A stretch of DNA of 30,468 nucleotides. It comes from an uncultured Bacillaceae bacterium (GTDB lineage: Bacteria; Bacillota; Bacilli; Bacillales; Caldibacillaceae). Numbering within the stretch: position 1 is the stretch's first letter; each line of letters opens with the position of its first letter. Position numbers and translations under genes: made by a program. Below the pieces are notes generated by a model. It had not been told where the DNA came from and did not search any database. It worked only from the letters and a program-made list of their open reading frames with translations. Of the stretch, positions 8,571 to 16,452 are shown piece by piece. The stretch spans positions 1 to 30,468 of the forward strand of contig CALKAK010000038.1 in the NCBI GenBank assembly GCA_937983015.1. The letters run 5' to 3'.

Positions 8571-10220
8571 TTATTGGTCGAGCATCGGGATATGGATTCC
8601 TTTTTCTTTTGCCGTTTTGATCGCTAGCTCATACCCGGCATCGGCATGACGGACAATGCCCATGCCTGGATCCGTGGTCAAGACCCGCTCAAGGCGTTTT
8701 TCCGCTTCTTTCGTACCGTCAGCAACAATCACCATTCCAGCATGAATGGAGTAACCCATCCCGACACCGCCACCATGATGCACGCTCACCCAGCTTGCAC
8801 CACCGACCGCATTGATAAGAGCATTTAAGATCGGCCAGTCTGCCACCGCATCGCTTCCATCTTTCATTCCTTCGGTTTCGCGATTGGGAGACGCGACAGA
8901 ACCGGAATCCAGGTGATCCCTGCCAATAACAATTGGCGCTTTCAACTCGCCACTTGCAACCATATCATTGATGATTTTGCCAAATTTGGCCCGTTCTCCG
9001 TAACCGAGCCAGCAGATCCTTGCCGGGAGCCCCTGGAAAGTAATCTTTTCGCGAGCGAGATGAATCCAGTTACATAATGCTTCATTGTCGCTAAATTCCT
9101 TCAAGATTACTTCATCGGTTGCATAAATATCCTCTGGATCGCCGGACAGGGCAACCCAGCGGAAGGGACCTTTTCCTTCACAAAACAGCGGCCGGATATA
9201 AGCCGGAACGAATCCGGGGAAATTAAAGGCGTTTTCTACCCCTTCATCTTTCGCAATCTGGCGGATATTATTGCCATAATCAAAGGTAATGGCCCCCTGT
9301 TCTTGCATAGCAAGCATGGCTTTTACATGAGTAGCGATACTTTGCCTTGTCAGCTTTACATACTTTTCCGGATTTCGTTTTCGTAATTCTTTAGCCTCAT
9401 CTATTGAATAACCGGCTGGTATATAACCGTTTAATGGATCGTGCGCGGATGTTTGGTCCGTGAGAACATCAGGAACAAACCCGCTATCGTTCATCGTCGG
9501 TAAAAGTTCTGCGGCATTTCCTAATAATCCAATTGATAATGGTTGCTTTTTCTGTGCGGCTTCCCGGGCCATCTGAATGGCTTTAGCCATGTCATCGGTG
9601 GAGGTATCTAAATATTTCGTTTTGATGCGACGTTCAATCCGGGAAGGATCTACCTCGATCGCGATACAGACTCCACCATTCATTGTCACAGCGAGCGGCT
9701 GGGCACCCCCCATACCACCGAGGCCTGCCGTTAAGGTGATTTTTCCTTTTAATGTTCCGTCAAAGTGCTGCCGGGCCAGTTCGGCAAAGGTTTCGTAAGT
9801 GCCCTGGACAATTCCTTGACTGCCAATATAGATCCAGCTACCAGCGGTCATCTGCCCGTACATCATCAGTCCTTTTTTGTCGAGTTCGTGGAAATGCTCC
9901 CAATTCGCCCAGGCAGGAACCAGGTTGGAATTAGCGATTAAAACTCGGGGCGCATCCGGATGGGTTTTAAACACCGCAACGGGTTTTCCCGACTGGATGA
10001 TCAGGGTTTCATCATTCTCCAGTTCTTTTAGTTCACGGACAATCGCTTTATAGCATTCCCAGTTACGGGCGGCTTTTCCGATTCCACCGTAAACAATTAA
10101 TTCTTCCGGATTTTCTGCCACATCCGGGTGCAAATTATTATTCAACATACGCAGCGCGGCTTCTTGAATCCAGCCCTTCGTATGCAAGTTCGTTCCCTGA
10201 TATTGTTCAACTTTAATCAT
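8571..10220 (-). CDS. hutU: urocanate hydratase
   Basis: 549 aa cytosolic enzyme using tightly bound NAD+ to convert urocanate to imidazolone propionate. Family blocks are evident: NNNLHPDVAENPEELIVYGG near the N-terminus, QMTAGSWIYIGSQGI, GLGGMGGAQPLAVTMNGG, and HHGGGVGMGYSIHAGMVIVADG near the C-terminus. Start is ATG 10220 behind AAAGGAGAAGG; the frame continues to 10259, but that overlaps hutG out of frame and is unlikely to be translated. Thirteen bases separate it from hutG, so the two are co-transcribed. Confidence 0.97.
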   Translation of the reverse strand: MIKVEQYQGTNLHTKGWIQEAALRMLNNNLHPDVAENPEELIVYGGIGKAARNWECYKAIVRELKELENDETLIIQSGKPVAVFKTHPDAPRVLIANSNLVPAWANWEHFHELDKKGLMMYGQMTAGSWIYIGSQGIVQGTYETFAELARQHFDGTLKGKITLTAGLGGMGGAQPLAVTMNGGVCIAIEVDPSRIERRIKTKYLDTSTDDMAKAIQMAREAAQKKQPLSIGLLGNAAELLPTMNDSGFVPDVLTDQTSAHDPLNGYIPAGYSIDEAKELRKRNPEKYVKLTRQSIATHVKAMLAMQEQGAITFDYGNNIRQIAKDEGVENAFNFPGFVPAYIRPLFCEGKGPFRWVALSGDPEDIYATDEVILKEFSDNEALCNWIHLAREKITFQGLPARICWLGYGERAKFGKIINDMVASGELKAPIVIGRDHLDSGSVASPNRETEGMKDGSDAVADWPILNALINAVGGASWVSVHHGGGVGMGYSIHAGMVIVADGTKEAEKRLERVLTTDPGMGIVRHADAGYELAIKTAKEKGIHIPMLDQ

Positions 10221-10233
10221 GATCCTTCTCCTT

Positions 10234-11208
10234 TCAAATGTGATGATGATGGACTCCATTGTTCCGCGATTGGAGGAATTCTGCGATTAAAAAGGCGGCA
10301 AGACGTACAGTTTTACCGTCAATATCAAAGAGCGGATTCACTTCCGAAATATCAAAACTATATAAATGTTCTTTTTTCGCGATATAACGAATGAGCGTTC
10401 TTACCGTTTTTGGGTCAAGACCGAAGGGTGAAGGTGCACTGACACCCGGTGCCGATTGTGAGGTAATGACATCGGTACATAGCGTTAAAATCAATGCATC
10501 ATATTTTTCGGCAAATCGGTCGATGACGCGGAAGGTTTCCCCATAATTTTCCACATCTTCTTCAAGTACATAGATACAATTATATTTGTCCGCTGTCGTG
10601 AAGAGCTTCCGGGTATTTCCCAAAAGTTGAATGCCGAGGGCGAGATATCCAGCTTTCGGATCTTCTTCTAAAATTTGTCTGAACATTGTGCCCGAGGTGG
10701 GAGTTGGGTTTTCCCTTAGATCGAAATGGGCATCGATATTGATGATTCCGAGTGAAAGAGATTCGCCTAGATAGGAGCGAACACCGAGATAATGTCCATA
10801 GAGCGTTTCATGTCCGCCGCCAAGGATGATGGGAAAAATGGAAGTTTGTAAAATTTGTCGCACCATTTTGCCCAATTCCTTTTGGGCCCCTTCAAGATCG
10901 CCTCCTTCACATACGATATTTCCTATATCGATAATTTTTGTACGATCAGCAAGATGGTAAGGGAGATTAGCGATTTTTTTACGAATTTCATCAGGTGCGA
11001 GGGCTGCACCGGGGCGGCCCTGATTACGCTTTACTCCCTCATCGCAGGCAAAGCCAATGAAACAGTATGTGTTGCGTTCTTTATCTACTGCGAGTGAATC
11101 GCTATCCCGCAACTCTACCTTTTGGAAAAATCGCGCATGTAGAGGACCGTTCCCGTCATTCCTCCCTTGCCAGAGTTTTTCCTGTGGTTTGGTATAAATC
11201 TGTACCAC
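10234..11208 (-). CDS. hutG: formimidoylglutamase, arginase/ureohydrolase family
   Basis: 324 aa. It hydrolyses N-formimino-L-glutamate to glutamate and formamide. Arginase-fold metal motifs are present: GGGHETLYGHYLG, INIDAHFDLRE, and CTDVITSQSAPGVSAPSPFGL, where arginases usually have DxD and this has CxD. The N-terminus keeps WQGRNDG and the C-terminus SFDISEVNPLFD. The start is doubtful. GTG 11208 overlaps the last base of the only good binding site (GGAGG, 11208-11212). An ATT codon at 11199 is 8 nt from that site and would be the right distance. The C-terminus VHHHHI overlaps the hutU binding region. hutG precedes hutU here, unlike the Bacillus subtilis order. Confidence 0.92.
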   Translation of the reverse strand: MVQIYTKPQEKLWQGRNDGNGPLHARFFQKVELRDSDSLAVDKERNTYCFIGFACDEGVKRNQGRPGAALAPDEIRKKIANLPYHLADRTKIIDIGNIVCEGGDLEGAQKELGKMVRQILQTSIFPIILGGGHETLYGHYLGVRSYLGESLSLGIINIDAHFDLRENPTPTSGTMFRQILEEDPKAGYLALGIQLLGNTRKLFTTADKYNCIYVLEEDVENYGETFRVIDRFAEKYDALILTLCTDVITSQSAPGVSAPSPFGLDPKTVRTLIRYIAKKEHLYSFDISEVNPLFDIDGKTVRLAAFLIAEFLQSRNNGVHHHHI

Positions 11209-11336
11209 CTCCGGGCTTAATGGTCACAAACAATAATATGGAATTGGTTACTCAGGTCACCATATTTTTTAATTTATTAAAATGGGGATTTGGAAAGAAC
11301 ATTATCGTTAAGGGAACGGAAGAGCGAGCAACTAGG

Positions 11337-12878
11337 CTAATGGCGGATATGATGATCGTTTGCTTTTTTCTTTATTTTTTTGCGGATCTGGATACTCGTT
11401 TCTTCTTCCTTCAGCCATTTTTCCAAGTTTTCGATATCCGTAGAAAATATGCGATCTTTTGTGATTGAGGGAACGATTTCTCGTGCCTTTTCATATAAGG
11501 TTTTCGTTGCCGTTGCCATCCGGTGGACCCCCCGAAATTCGACCGCTTGCATCGCACAGATCAATTCGATCGCAATGACCCGTCGGGTGTTCTGCAACAT
11601 TTGCCAGGACTGACGGGCGGCGATCGTTCCCATACTGACGTGATCTTCTTGATTGGCGGAAGAGGGGATCGAGTCCACGCTTGCCGGATGTGCCAGGACT
11701 TTGTTTTCCGAAACAAGTGATGCTGCGACATATTGCATGATCATCGCCCCGGACTGGAGACCGGGTTCTGGACTTAAAAATGCAGGTAAATCATTGAGTT
11801 GCGGATTGACCAACCGCTCAATGCGGCGTTCAGCGATATTAGCCATTTCGGCAATTCCGAGTTTCAAATAATCCATCACGAGGGCGATAATTTCCCCGTG
11901 AAAATTTCCGCCGGAGATCACTTTTTCGCCGTGAGAGAAAATTAGCGGATTATCAGTAACGGCATTGATTTCGGTCAGCAATTTTTCCCCGGCATGATGA
12001 AGTGTCTGCCAAACTGCACCTAAAACTTGGGGTATGCAGCGAAGGGAATAAGCGTCCTGGATCCGTAATTCTCCTTGTTTTGTTGTCAATGAACTATCCG
12101 ACAAGTATTCTCTCACTCGCTTAGCCACTTGGATTTGATCAACGTGTCCTCTTACTTGATGCAAATCGTGATCAAACGCATCGATTATTCCGCGGAGCCC
12201 TTCGATCGTCATAGCGGCAATTAATTCACTTTGATAGAGTAATTTTTCCATTTCTAAATAGGTGATCACACCGGTGGCGGTCATTGCTTGTGTTCCGTTT
12301 ATCAGAGCGAGACCTTCTTTTGCTTTTAATTGAATTGGCTGGATGCCTTCTTTTTGCAAGGCTTTGGCTGCTGGTACACATTTCCCTTGATAAAACACTT
12401 CGCCCTCACCGATAAGCGCCAGGGCAAGGTGGGATAATGGTGCGAGATCGCCACTCGCTCCGAGGGACCCTTGCTGGGGGATCACTGGGTGAATTCCTGC
12501 ATTGATGAGCTTTACAAGATGTTCAACGACAACCGGACGAACACCGGAATAACCTCTTACCAGGGTGTTGGTCCGTAACAATAGCATCGTACGGCTAATT
12601 TCTTCAGGAAATCGTTCGCCTACGCCACAAGCATGGGAGCGGATTAAATTGAACTGTAACTCATCGAGGTTTTGATCATGAATCGTCACGTCACTTAGTT
12701 TTCCGAAGCCGGTGTTAATGCCGTAAATGGTTTTTTGTTGGGAAATCATCTTTTCTACAAGCTGGCGATTTTCCTTAACCTTTTGCATGGCATCTGGATG
12801 AATTGAGACTCGTTCGTTTTTCCAAACGACTCTCTTTATATCATCAAAGGTCAACGATTGACCGGTTAAGACTACCAT
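11337..12878 (-). CDS. hutH: histidine ammonia-lyase
   Basis: 513 aa. It deaminates L-histidine to trans-urocanate and ammonia, the first step of the pathway. The self-forming MIO cofactor triad Ala-Ser-Gly is residues 141-143 in GSLGASGDLAPLSH. The N-terminal IYGINTGFG and the later SSANQEDHVSMG and NPQLNDLPAFL are also family blocks. Start is ATG 12878 behind GGAGGG; the frame runs back to 12923, but that extension would be encoded by the terminator stem itself. Expression is probably controlled by the HutP-type terminator at 12903-12950. Confidence 0.97.
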   Translation of the reverse strand: MVVLTGQSLTFDDIKRVVWKNERVSIHPDAMQKVKENRQLVEKMISQQKTIYGINTGFGKLSDVTIHDQNLDELQFNLIRSHACGVGERFPEEISRTMLLLRTNTLVRGYSGVRPVVVEHLVKLINAGIHPVIPQQGSLGASGDLAPLSHLALALIGEGEVFYQGKCVPAAKALQKEGIQPIQLKAKEGLALINGTQAMTATGVITYLEMEKLLYQSELIAAMTIEGLRGIIDAFDHDLHQVRGHVDQIQVAKRVREYLSDSSLTTKQGELRIQDAYSLRCIPQVLGAVWQTLHHAGEKLLTEINAVTDNPLIFSHGEKVISGGNFHGEIIALVMDYLKLGIAEMANIAERRIERLVNPQLNDLPAFLSPEPGLQSGAMIMQYVAASLVSENKVLAHPASVDSIPSSANQEDHVSMGTIAARQSWQMLQNTRRVIAIELICAMQAVEFRGVHRMATATKTLYEKAREIVPSITKDRIFSTDIENLEKWLKEEETSIQIRKKIKKKANDHHIRH

Positions 12879-12902
12879 CGAACTCCCTCCTACGGACAAG
12901 TC

Positions 12903-12950
12903 AAAATAAAACAAAAGGGGCATATAACACTGGATCGTGTTATACGCCCC
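12903..12950 (-). terminator. HutP-controlled intrinsic terminator between hutP and hutH
   Basis: On the minus strand a 14-bp stem is formed by 12937-12950 and 12917-12930 (GGGGCGTATAACAC with GTGTTATATGCCCC, one wobble) around a 6-nt loop, followed by TTTTGTTTTATTTT. It sits between hutP and hutH, exactly where Bacillus hut operons hold the terminator that histidine-loaded HutP overrides. Confidence 0.9.
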
Positions 12951-12958
12951 CTGATCGT

Positions 12959-12975
12959 CTAGTAGCTATGGGCTC
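12959..12975 (-). promoter_or_regulatory. HutP RNA-binding site (three NAG triplets, 4-nt spacing)
   Basis: Reading the minus strand: GAG (12975-12973), CCCA, UAG (12968-12966), CUAC, UAG (12961-12959). A further CAG lies five bases on, at the base of the terminator stem. HutP of Bacillus subtilis is known to bind NAG triplets separated by 4 nt, in the presence of histidine and Mg2+, to stop terminator formation. The match of number and spacing is exact for the first three. Confidence 0.8.
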
Positions 12976-12982
12976 CTTTTCA

Positions 12983-13016
12983 TATTAAATATGATTAAAT
13001 ATGATTAAATATGATT
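12983..13016. repeat. three-copy 10-bp tandem repeat at the hutP 3' end
   Basis: The unit ATTAAATATG occurs three times in a row on the + strand, then ATTGATG. On the minus strand the repeat encodes the last residues and stop of hutP and continues into the leader before the NAG triplets. A change in copy number would alter the spacing between the hutP stop and the HutP site. Confidence 0.7.
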
Positions 13017-13445
13017 GATGCCGAGACCAACGGCTTCATGTTCTAGACCTTTAACAGGTGCACCGATCGTACCATAAAAGGCAACTGCAATCCAATCGCC
13101 CTCGGCTTTATTAGTGTACGGATTTCCCCGTACGACAGAAAACCTTAGGCCCACTGTTCTTAAGACACTACCGATTTGGTTACTGCCTCTCGTTACGCCG
13201 ATCAACGCTTCAATGATGGCATGGTAAATCGCATGATATTCCCGATAAAGATCGGGTTGAATGATATTTTGTTTTTTAGCAGCCGTTTCTACAGCAGCAA
13301 CCACGGTTTGCGTATCCATGGAACCGACCTTGCCTTTGCAATACTTCCAGCCGCGTTTTTGTAAATGCTCCGGTAACAAATAATCATCCTGTAGCAGGAG
13401 CAGCAAAGCCGTTTTTCCAATGAGTTGTTTCTGGTCAAGGGCCAT
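13005..13445 (-). CDS. hutP: hut operon antiterminator HutP
   Basis: 146 aa, matching HutP of Bacillus (about 148-151 aa). HutP is a hexameric RNA-binding protein that, with L-histidine and Mg2+, binds NAG repeats and prevents termination ahead of hutH. Family stretches are visible: LLLLLQDDYLLPE near the N-terminus and LRFSVVRGNPYTNKAEGDWIAVAFYGTIGAPVKGLEHEAVGLGINH at the C-terminus, in the region known to form the histidine and metal site. It has its own promoter (13484-13513). ATG 13445 follows AAAGGATG. Its target site lies directly downstream, at 12959-12975. Confidence 0.95.
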   Translation of the reverse strand: MALDQKQLIGKTALLLLLQDDYLLPEHLQKRGWKYCKGKVGSMDTQTVVAAVETAAKKQNIIQPDLYREYHAIYHAIIEALIGVTRGSNQIGSVLRTVGLRFSVVRGNPYTNKAEGDWIAVAFYGTIGAPVKGLEHEAVGLGINHI

Positions 13446-13483
13446 TTTCGTACATCCTTTACTCGCAACTAATGACTATCCAT

Positions 13484-13513
13484 AATGTAATATAATTCAA
13501 TAAATTCTGTCAA
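13484..13513 (-). promoter_or_regulatory. putative hutP promoter
   Basis: On the minus strand a perfect TTGACA (13513-13508) is followed, after 18 nt, by TACATT (13489-13484), which is 4 of 6 to the -10 consensus. The start of transcription would be near 13477, about 30 nt before hutP. Confidence 0.6.
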
Positions 13514-13523
13514 GTTAAAATAG

Positions 13524-13543
13524 TGAAAACGTATGCGCTTACA
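13524..13543. promoter_or_regulatory. cre-like palindrome upstream of the hutP promoter
   Basis: TGAAAACGTATGCGCTTACA is an imperfect 20-bp palindrome. Its two halves, read inwards, are TGTAAGCG and TGAAAACG, each a good left half of a CcpA cre site (TGWAARCG), but 4 nt further apart than in a normal cre. It lies just after the transporter stop and about 10 nt upstream of the -35. Carbon catabolite control of hut is known in Bacillus; here it is an inference. Confidence 0.4.
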
Positions 13544-13545
13544 AA

Positions 13546-14853
13546 TCAGAGAACCATAGCAGCGATCGTACCAAAAATGAGTAACGGTATATTAAAATGG
13601 ATGAAGGTTGGCACACATGTGTCCCATATATGACTATGTTTCCCGTCAGCGTTTAAGCCGGCTGTCGGTCCTAATGTACTATCGGATGCGGGAGAGCCGG
13701 CGTCGCCGAGGGCACCGGCTGTACCGATGATTGCTGTGATGGCAAGGGGTGAAAATCCAGCCGCTAAACAGATCGGTACATATAAGGCGGTAATAATCGG
13801 TACTGTCCCGAATGATGTACCGATCCCCATGGTTATGAGGAGTCCAACTAAGAGCAGTATAAATGCGATCACGATTTTACTGCCACCTTCGATGTATTCT
13901 GTGGTCGCTTGAACAAGAGCATCTACCGCACCGGTTTCTTTGAGAATATGGGCATACCCGGAGGCGATGAGCATGATGAATGCGATCATTCCCATCATCT
14001 TAATACCATCGTTGATAAATGTTTCGCCACTTTTGAAAGGGGTAATATTAAATAAAAACATCAAAATGACACCGACTAAAGCACCGAGAACGAGGGAACT
14101 GGTGACCAATTGGATGGCCAGTGCGGCTACGATTGCTGCTAATGCGAGAAAATGCCTTACGCTAAAATGTAATTCTTCTTCTGCTGCTGATTCTTGAAAG
14201 ACATTGGCATCAGATACCGGAAGTTCCCGGTCTTTACGGTAGGAGAAGAATATTGCGATTAAAAGACCAACAACCATTCCCAGTCCAGGTATAAGCATGG
14301 CGATTGGGACTGATGAAAGGGGGACTTCCAGGCCGCTCGCCCTCATTTCGTTGACGATGATTCCGTGGAAGATTAAACCGAATCCAGCGGGAATTACCAT
14401 ATACGGAGCCTTCAGCCCAAAGGTTAAGGCAACCGCTACCCCTCTCCGGTCAACTTTCATTTTGTCAAATAAATACAGTAAAGGCGGGATGAGAATCGGG
14501 ATAAAAGCGATGTGTACCGGGACGAGATTTTGAGAAAAGCAGGATACTACAGCAATGGTCAATAAAAGGATAGCTCGTTTGCCCCGTAAAATTTTTAACA
14601 AAGAACGTACGAGAAACTTCATAATTCCCGAATAACCAATCATAACAGCGAAAGTTCCGAGCAAGATATAACTGAGAGCTGTTTCAGACAATCCCCCCAT
14701 TCCATCGATGAGCATGTCCACGGATTCAACGATCGATAAACCTTCAATAACACCTGCGACGATCGCAGCAATCAAAATGGCTAGTAGCACATTAACACGC
14801 AACAAACACAACACGGTCAAAACAATAACGGAAACGATAACAGCATTAAACAT
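13546..14853 (-). CDS. NhaC-family antiporter-like permease, predicted histidine transporter (YuiF-like)
   Basis: 435 aa integral membrane protein with about 11-12 hydrophobic segments. The sequence resembles COG2056, the YuiF group of the NhaC Na+/H+ antiporter family, for which a histidine transport role is predicted. Conserved stretches include CFSQNLVPVHIAFIPILIPPLL, GIGTSFGTVPIITALYVPI and GTAGALGDAGSPASDSTLGPTAGLNADGKH. It lies directly upstream of hutP on the same strand, replacing the HutM permease of other Bacillus hut operons. Its leader holds a terminator with NAG triplets like that before hutH, which supports control by HutP and a histidine substrate. ATG 14853 follows GAGAGGGGG. 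Confidence 0.88.
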   Translation of the reverse strand: MFNAVIVSVIVLTVLCLLRVNVLLAILIAAIVAGVIEGLSIVESVDMLIDGMGGLSETALSYILLGTFAVMIGYSGIMKFLVRSLLKILRGKRAILLLTIAVVSCFSQNLVPVHIAFIPILIPPLLYLFDKMKVDRRGVAVALTFGLKAPYMVIPAGFGLIFHGIIVNEMRASGLEVPLSSVPIAMLIPGLGMVVGLLIAIFFSYRKDRELPVSDANVFQESAAEEELHFSVRHFLALAAIVAALAIQLVTSSLVLGALVGVILMFLFNITPFKSGETFINDGIKMMGMIAFIMLIASGYAHILKETGAVDALVQATTEYIEGGSKIVIAFILLLVGLLITMGIGTSFGTVPIITALYVPICLAAGFSPLAITAIIGTAGALGDAGSPASDSTLGPTAGLNADGKHSHIWDTCVPTFIHFNIPLLIFGTIAAMVL

Positions 14854-14945
14854 ACGATCCCCCTCTCACAAATAGATTCTGTTGTTTCATAGGATCCTGA
14901 AAAGGTGTTATTTTATTAACGACAACACTCCTTTCAACAAGAATG

Positions 14946-15007
14946 GGAAAAAAGAAAATAGGAGACAATACTCGAGACGAAATCCGTTCTCAAGTATCGC
15001 CCCCTAT
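14946..15007 (-). terminator. leader terminator of the transporter gene, HutP-type design
   Basis: On the minus strand 15007-14988 and 14977-14958 form a 20-bp stem with four G-U wobbles around a 10-nt loop, followed by TTTTCTTTTTTT. It lies in the 5' leader between the promoter at 15055-15083 and the gene start, so it must be overridden for expression. The base of the stem (AGGGGGCG) is the same as in the hutP-hutH terminator. Confidence 0.85.
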
Positions 15008-15022
15008 TGACTAAAAAGACTC
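15004..15022 (-). promoter_or_regulatory. probable second HutP site (UAG-N4-UAG plus GAG)
   Basis: Minus strand: GAG (15022-15020), six bases, UAG (15013-15011), UCAA, UAG (15006-15004). The last UAG runs into the terminator stem. Two triplets have the exact 4-nt HutP spacing, while the first is 2 nt too far. The placement before a terminator matches the hutP-hutH site. Confidence 0.6.
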
Positions 15023-15054
15023 TGGGCGGTAAAGTACATTCAAATTTGTAATTA

Positions 15055-15083
15055 ATAATATACAAAATATTCTGACATGTCAA
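15055..15083 (-). promoter_or_regulatory. promoter of the histidine transporter gene
   Basis: Minus strand: perfect TTGACA (15083-15078), 17-nt spacer, TATTAT (15060-15055). The predicted start near 15048 gives a leader of about 195 nt holding the terminator at 14946-15007. Confidence 0.8.
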
Positions 15084-15152
15084 TAATCTATTTCATTAAC
15101 AGATTCTTTTTATGATGGAATATACGATTAATTGGAGAGCAAGTAGTGACTC

Positions 15153-15181
15153 TTGAACCATCATGGTAAACTGAATATATG
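15153..15181 (+). promoter_or_regulatory. possible promoter of the ArAE gene
   Basis: TTGAAC (15153-15158), 17-nt spacer, TATATG (15176-15181). Each box is 4 of 6 to the consensus. Confidence 0.4.
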
Positions 15182-15257
15182 GTATTAGGCTATATATTAT
15201 TTGCCGATTTTGAAACTATTCATGTGAAAATAAGCACAATACTTGAATTAAAAATGG

Positions 15258-16241
15258 ATGGTGTTAACTGTGATTGGTATAGGTTCACGTACTTTGAAGA
15301 CGGCGATTGGTGCTTCGTTAGCGATCTGGCTTGCTCAATTATTAAAACTGGAGTTTTATGTATTTGCCGCAATTATTGTCATCATGTGCATTGAACGGAC
15401 GAAAAAACAAACCGTCGATACGATTTTAGACAAATTTTTTGCCTGTTTGCTCTCCTTGTTTCTAAGCGGAATCGCTTTTGAAATTTTCGGGTATTCGCCC
15501 ATCGTTTTCGGTCTATTTATTTTATTCTTTGTGCCGATTCTCGTGAAGTTGAAGATCCAGGGTGGTTTCGTCACCGGTATGGTGGTGGTGACCCATCTTT
15601 ATACGTTACAGGCCTTTAATCTTTCGATCATTTGGAATGAAATATTGATAATTATCATTGGTACGGGAATCGCCTTTCTAATCAATAGCATCATGCCGAG
15701 TTTTAAAAAGGAGATTGAAACATACAAGGATGAGATCGAAGAAAAATTCAGTTCGATTCTCTATGAATTCGCCGCTTACTTACGGGATCCGGAGCGGAAC
15801 TGGGATGGCAGGGAGTTATTGGAAGTTGACCATTTGCTTAAAAAGGCGAAGGAAACGGCAATCCGGGATATTGAAAATCACCTCATCAAAAATCAGAAGC
15901 GAGACTATTTCTACCTTGAGATGCGGGAAGACCAGTTTCATGTCTTAAGGCGGATGCTCTCTGTAGTCTCCTCCCTCGGTCGACAATTCAAACAACACGA
16001 TTATGTTGCGGAATTATTAGAATATCTCAGTAAGAGAGTCAGTGAACAAGATACGACTCATGAGTCCTTTAAAAAACTAGAGGAATGCTGGGAATTAATC
16101 CGGAAAACGGAATTGCCGAAAAGCCGAGAAGAGTTTGAAATACGGGCCAATTTGTTTTACCTCATGCAAGAAATCGAAAATTATTTACTGATAAAAAGAA
16201 GATTTTATCAAGAACTGAATAAAGCGGAATATGCGCGTTGA
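15258..16241 (+). CDS. aromatic acid exporter family protein (ArAE_1, formerly DUF939)
   Basis: 327 aa. The N-terminal ~140 residues hold four to five hydrophobic helices starting with GIGSRTLKTAIGASLAIWLAQ, the usual opening of this family in Bacillus. The C-terminal ~185 residues are a charged, helical cytoplasmic domain (from about FKKEIETYKDEIEEKF to the end), matching the ArAE_1 C-terminal domain. The start is uncertain: ATG 15258 has only a weak binding site, and GTG 15270 would also keep the first helix. A terminator follows at 16270-16297. The exported substrate is unknown. Confidence 0.82.
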   Translation: MVLTVIGIGSRTLKTAIGASLAIWLAQLLKLEFYVFAAIIVIMCIERTKKQTVDTILDKFFACLLSLFLSGIAFEIFGYSPIVFGLFILFFVPILVKLKIQGGFVTGMVVVTHLYTLQAFNLSIIWNEILIIIIGTGIAFLINSIMPSFKKEIETYKDEIEEKFSSILYEFAAYLRDPERNWDGRELLEVDHLLKKAKETAIRDIENHLIKNQKRDYFYLEMREDQFHVLRRMLSVVSSLGRQFKQHDYVAELLEYLSKRVSEQDTTHESFKKLEECWELIRKTELPKSREEFEIRANLFYLMQEIENYLLIKRRFYQELNKAEYAR

Positions 16242-16269
16242 TCGATCACCGATCAGTATTGAGAAGTGT

Positions 16270-16297
16270 ACGGTAGGGAAGGAACCTGCCGTTTTTT
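16270..16297 (+). terminator. terminator of the ArAE gene
   Basis: ACGGTAGG (16270-16277) pairs with CCTGCCGT (16285-16292) with one wobble and a 7-nt loop, followed by six T. Confidence 0.85.
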
Positions 16298-16452
16298 CAT
16301 GAAAAATCCAACCATTTTGCAGGTTGCGATGAGTAAACGCGGTCTATTTCGTGTTGATGACAGATGCGCTGATGACATCGCCCGGTTTCAGGCGGCCTGA
16401 TCATACTTCGCTGGGAGGTTTTTTTGTCAGGGGCCGTTAATATTTTGTTTAC

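Noticed and set aside
11209..11336. ATATGG/CCATAT inverted repeat with T-tail between hutH and hutG
   Set aside because: Its T-tail is on the strand opposite to the operon and the stem is short with a long loop; probably chance.
11337..12800. Several + strand open frames opposite the hut genes
   Set aside because: They lie antisense to well-identified hut enzymes and show no domain or binding site.
12879..12923. Longer hutH start
   Set aside because: It would be encoded by the terminator stem and precede the proper binding site at 12885-12890.
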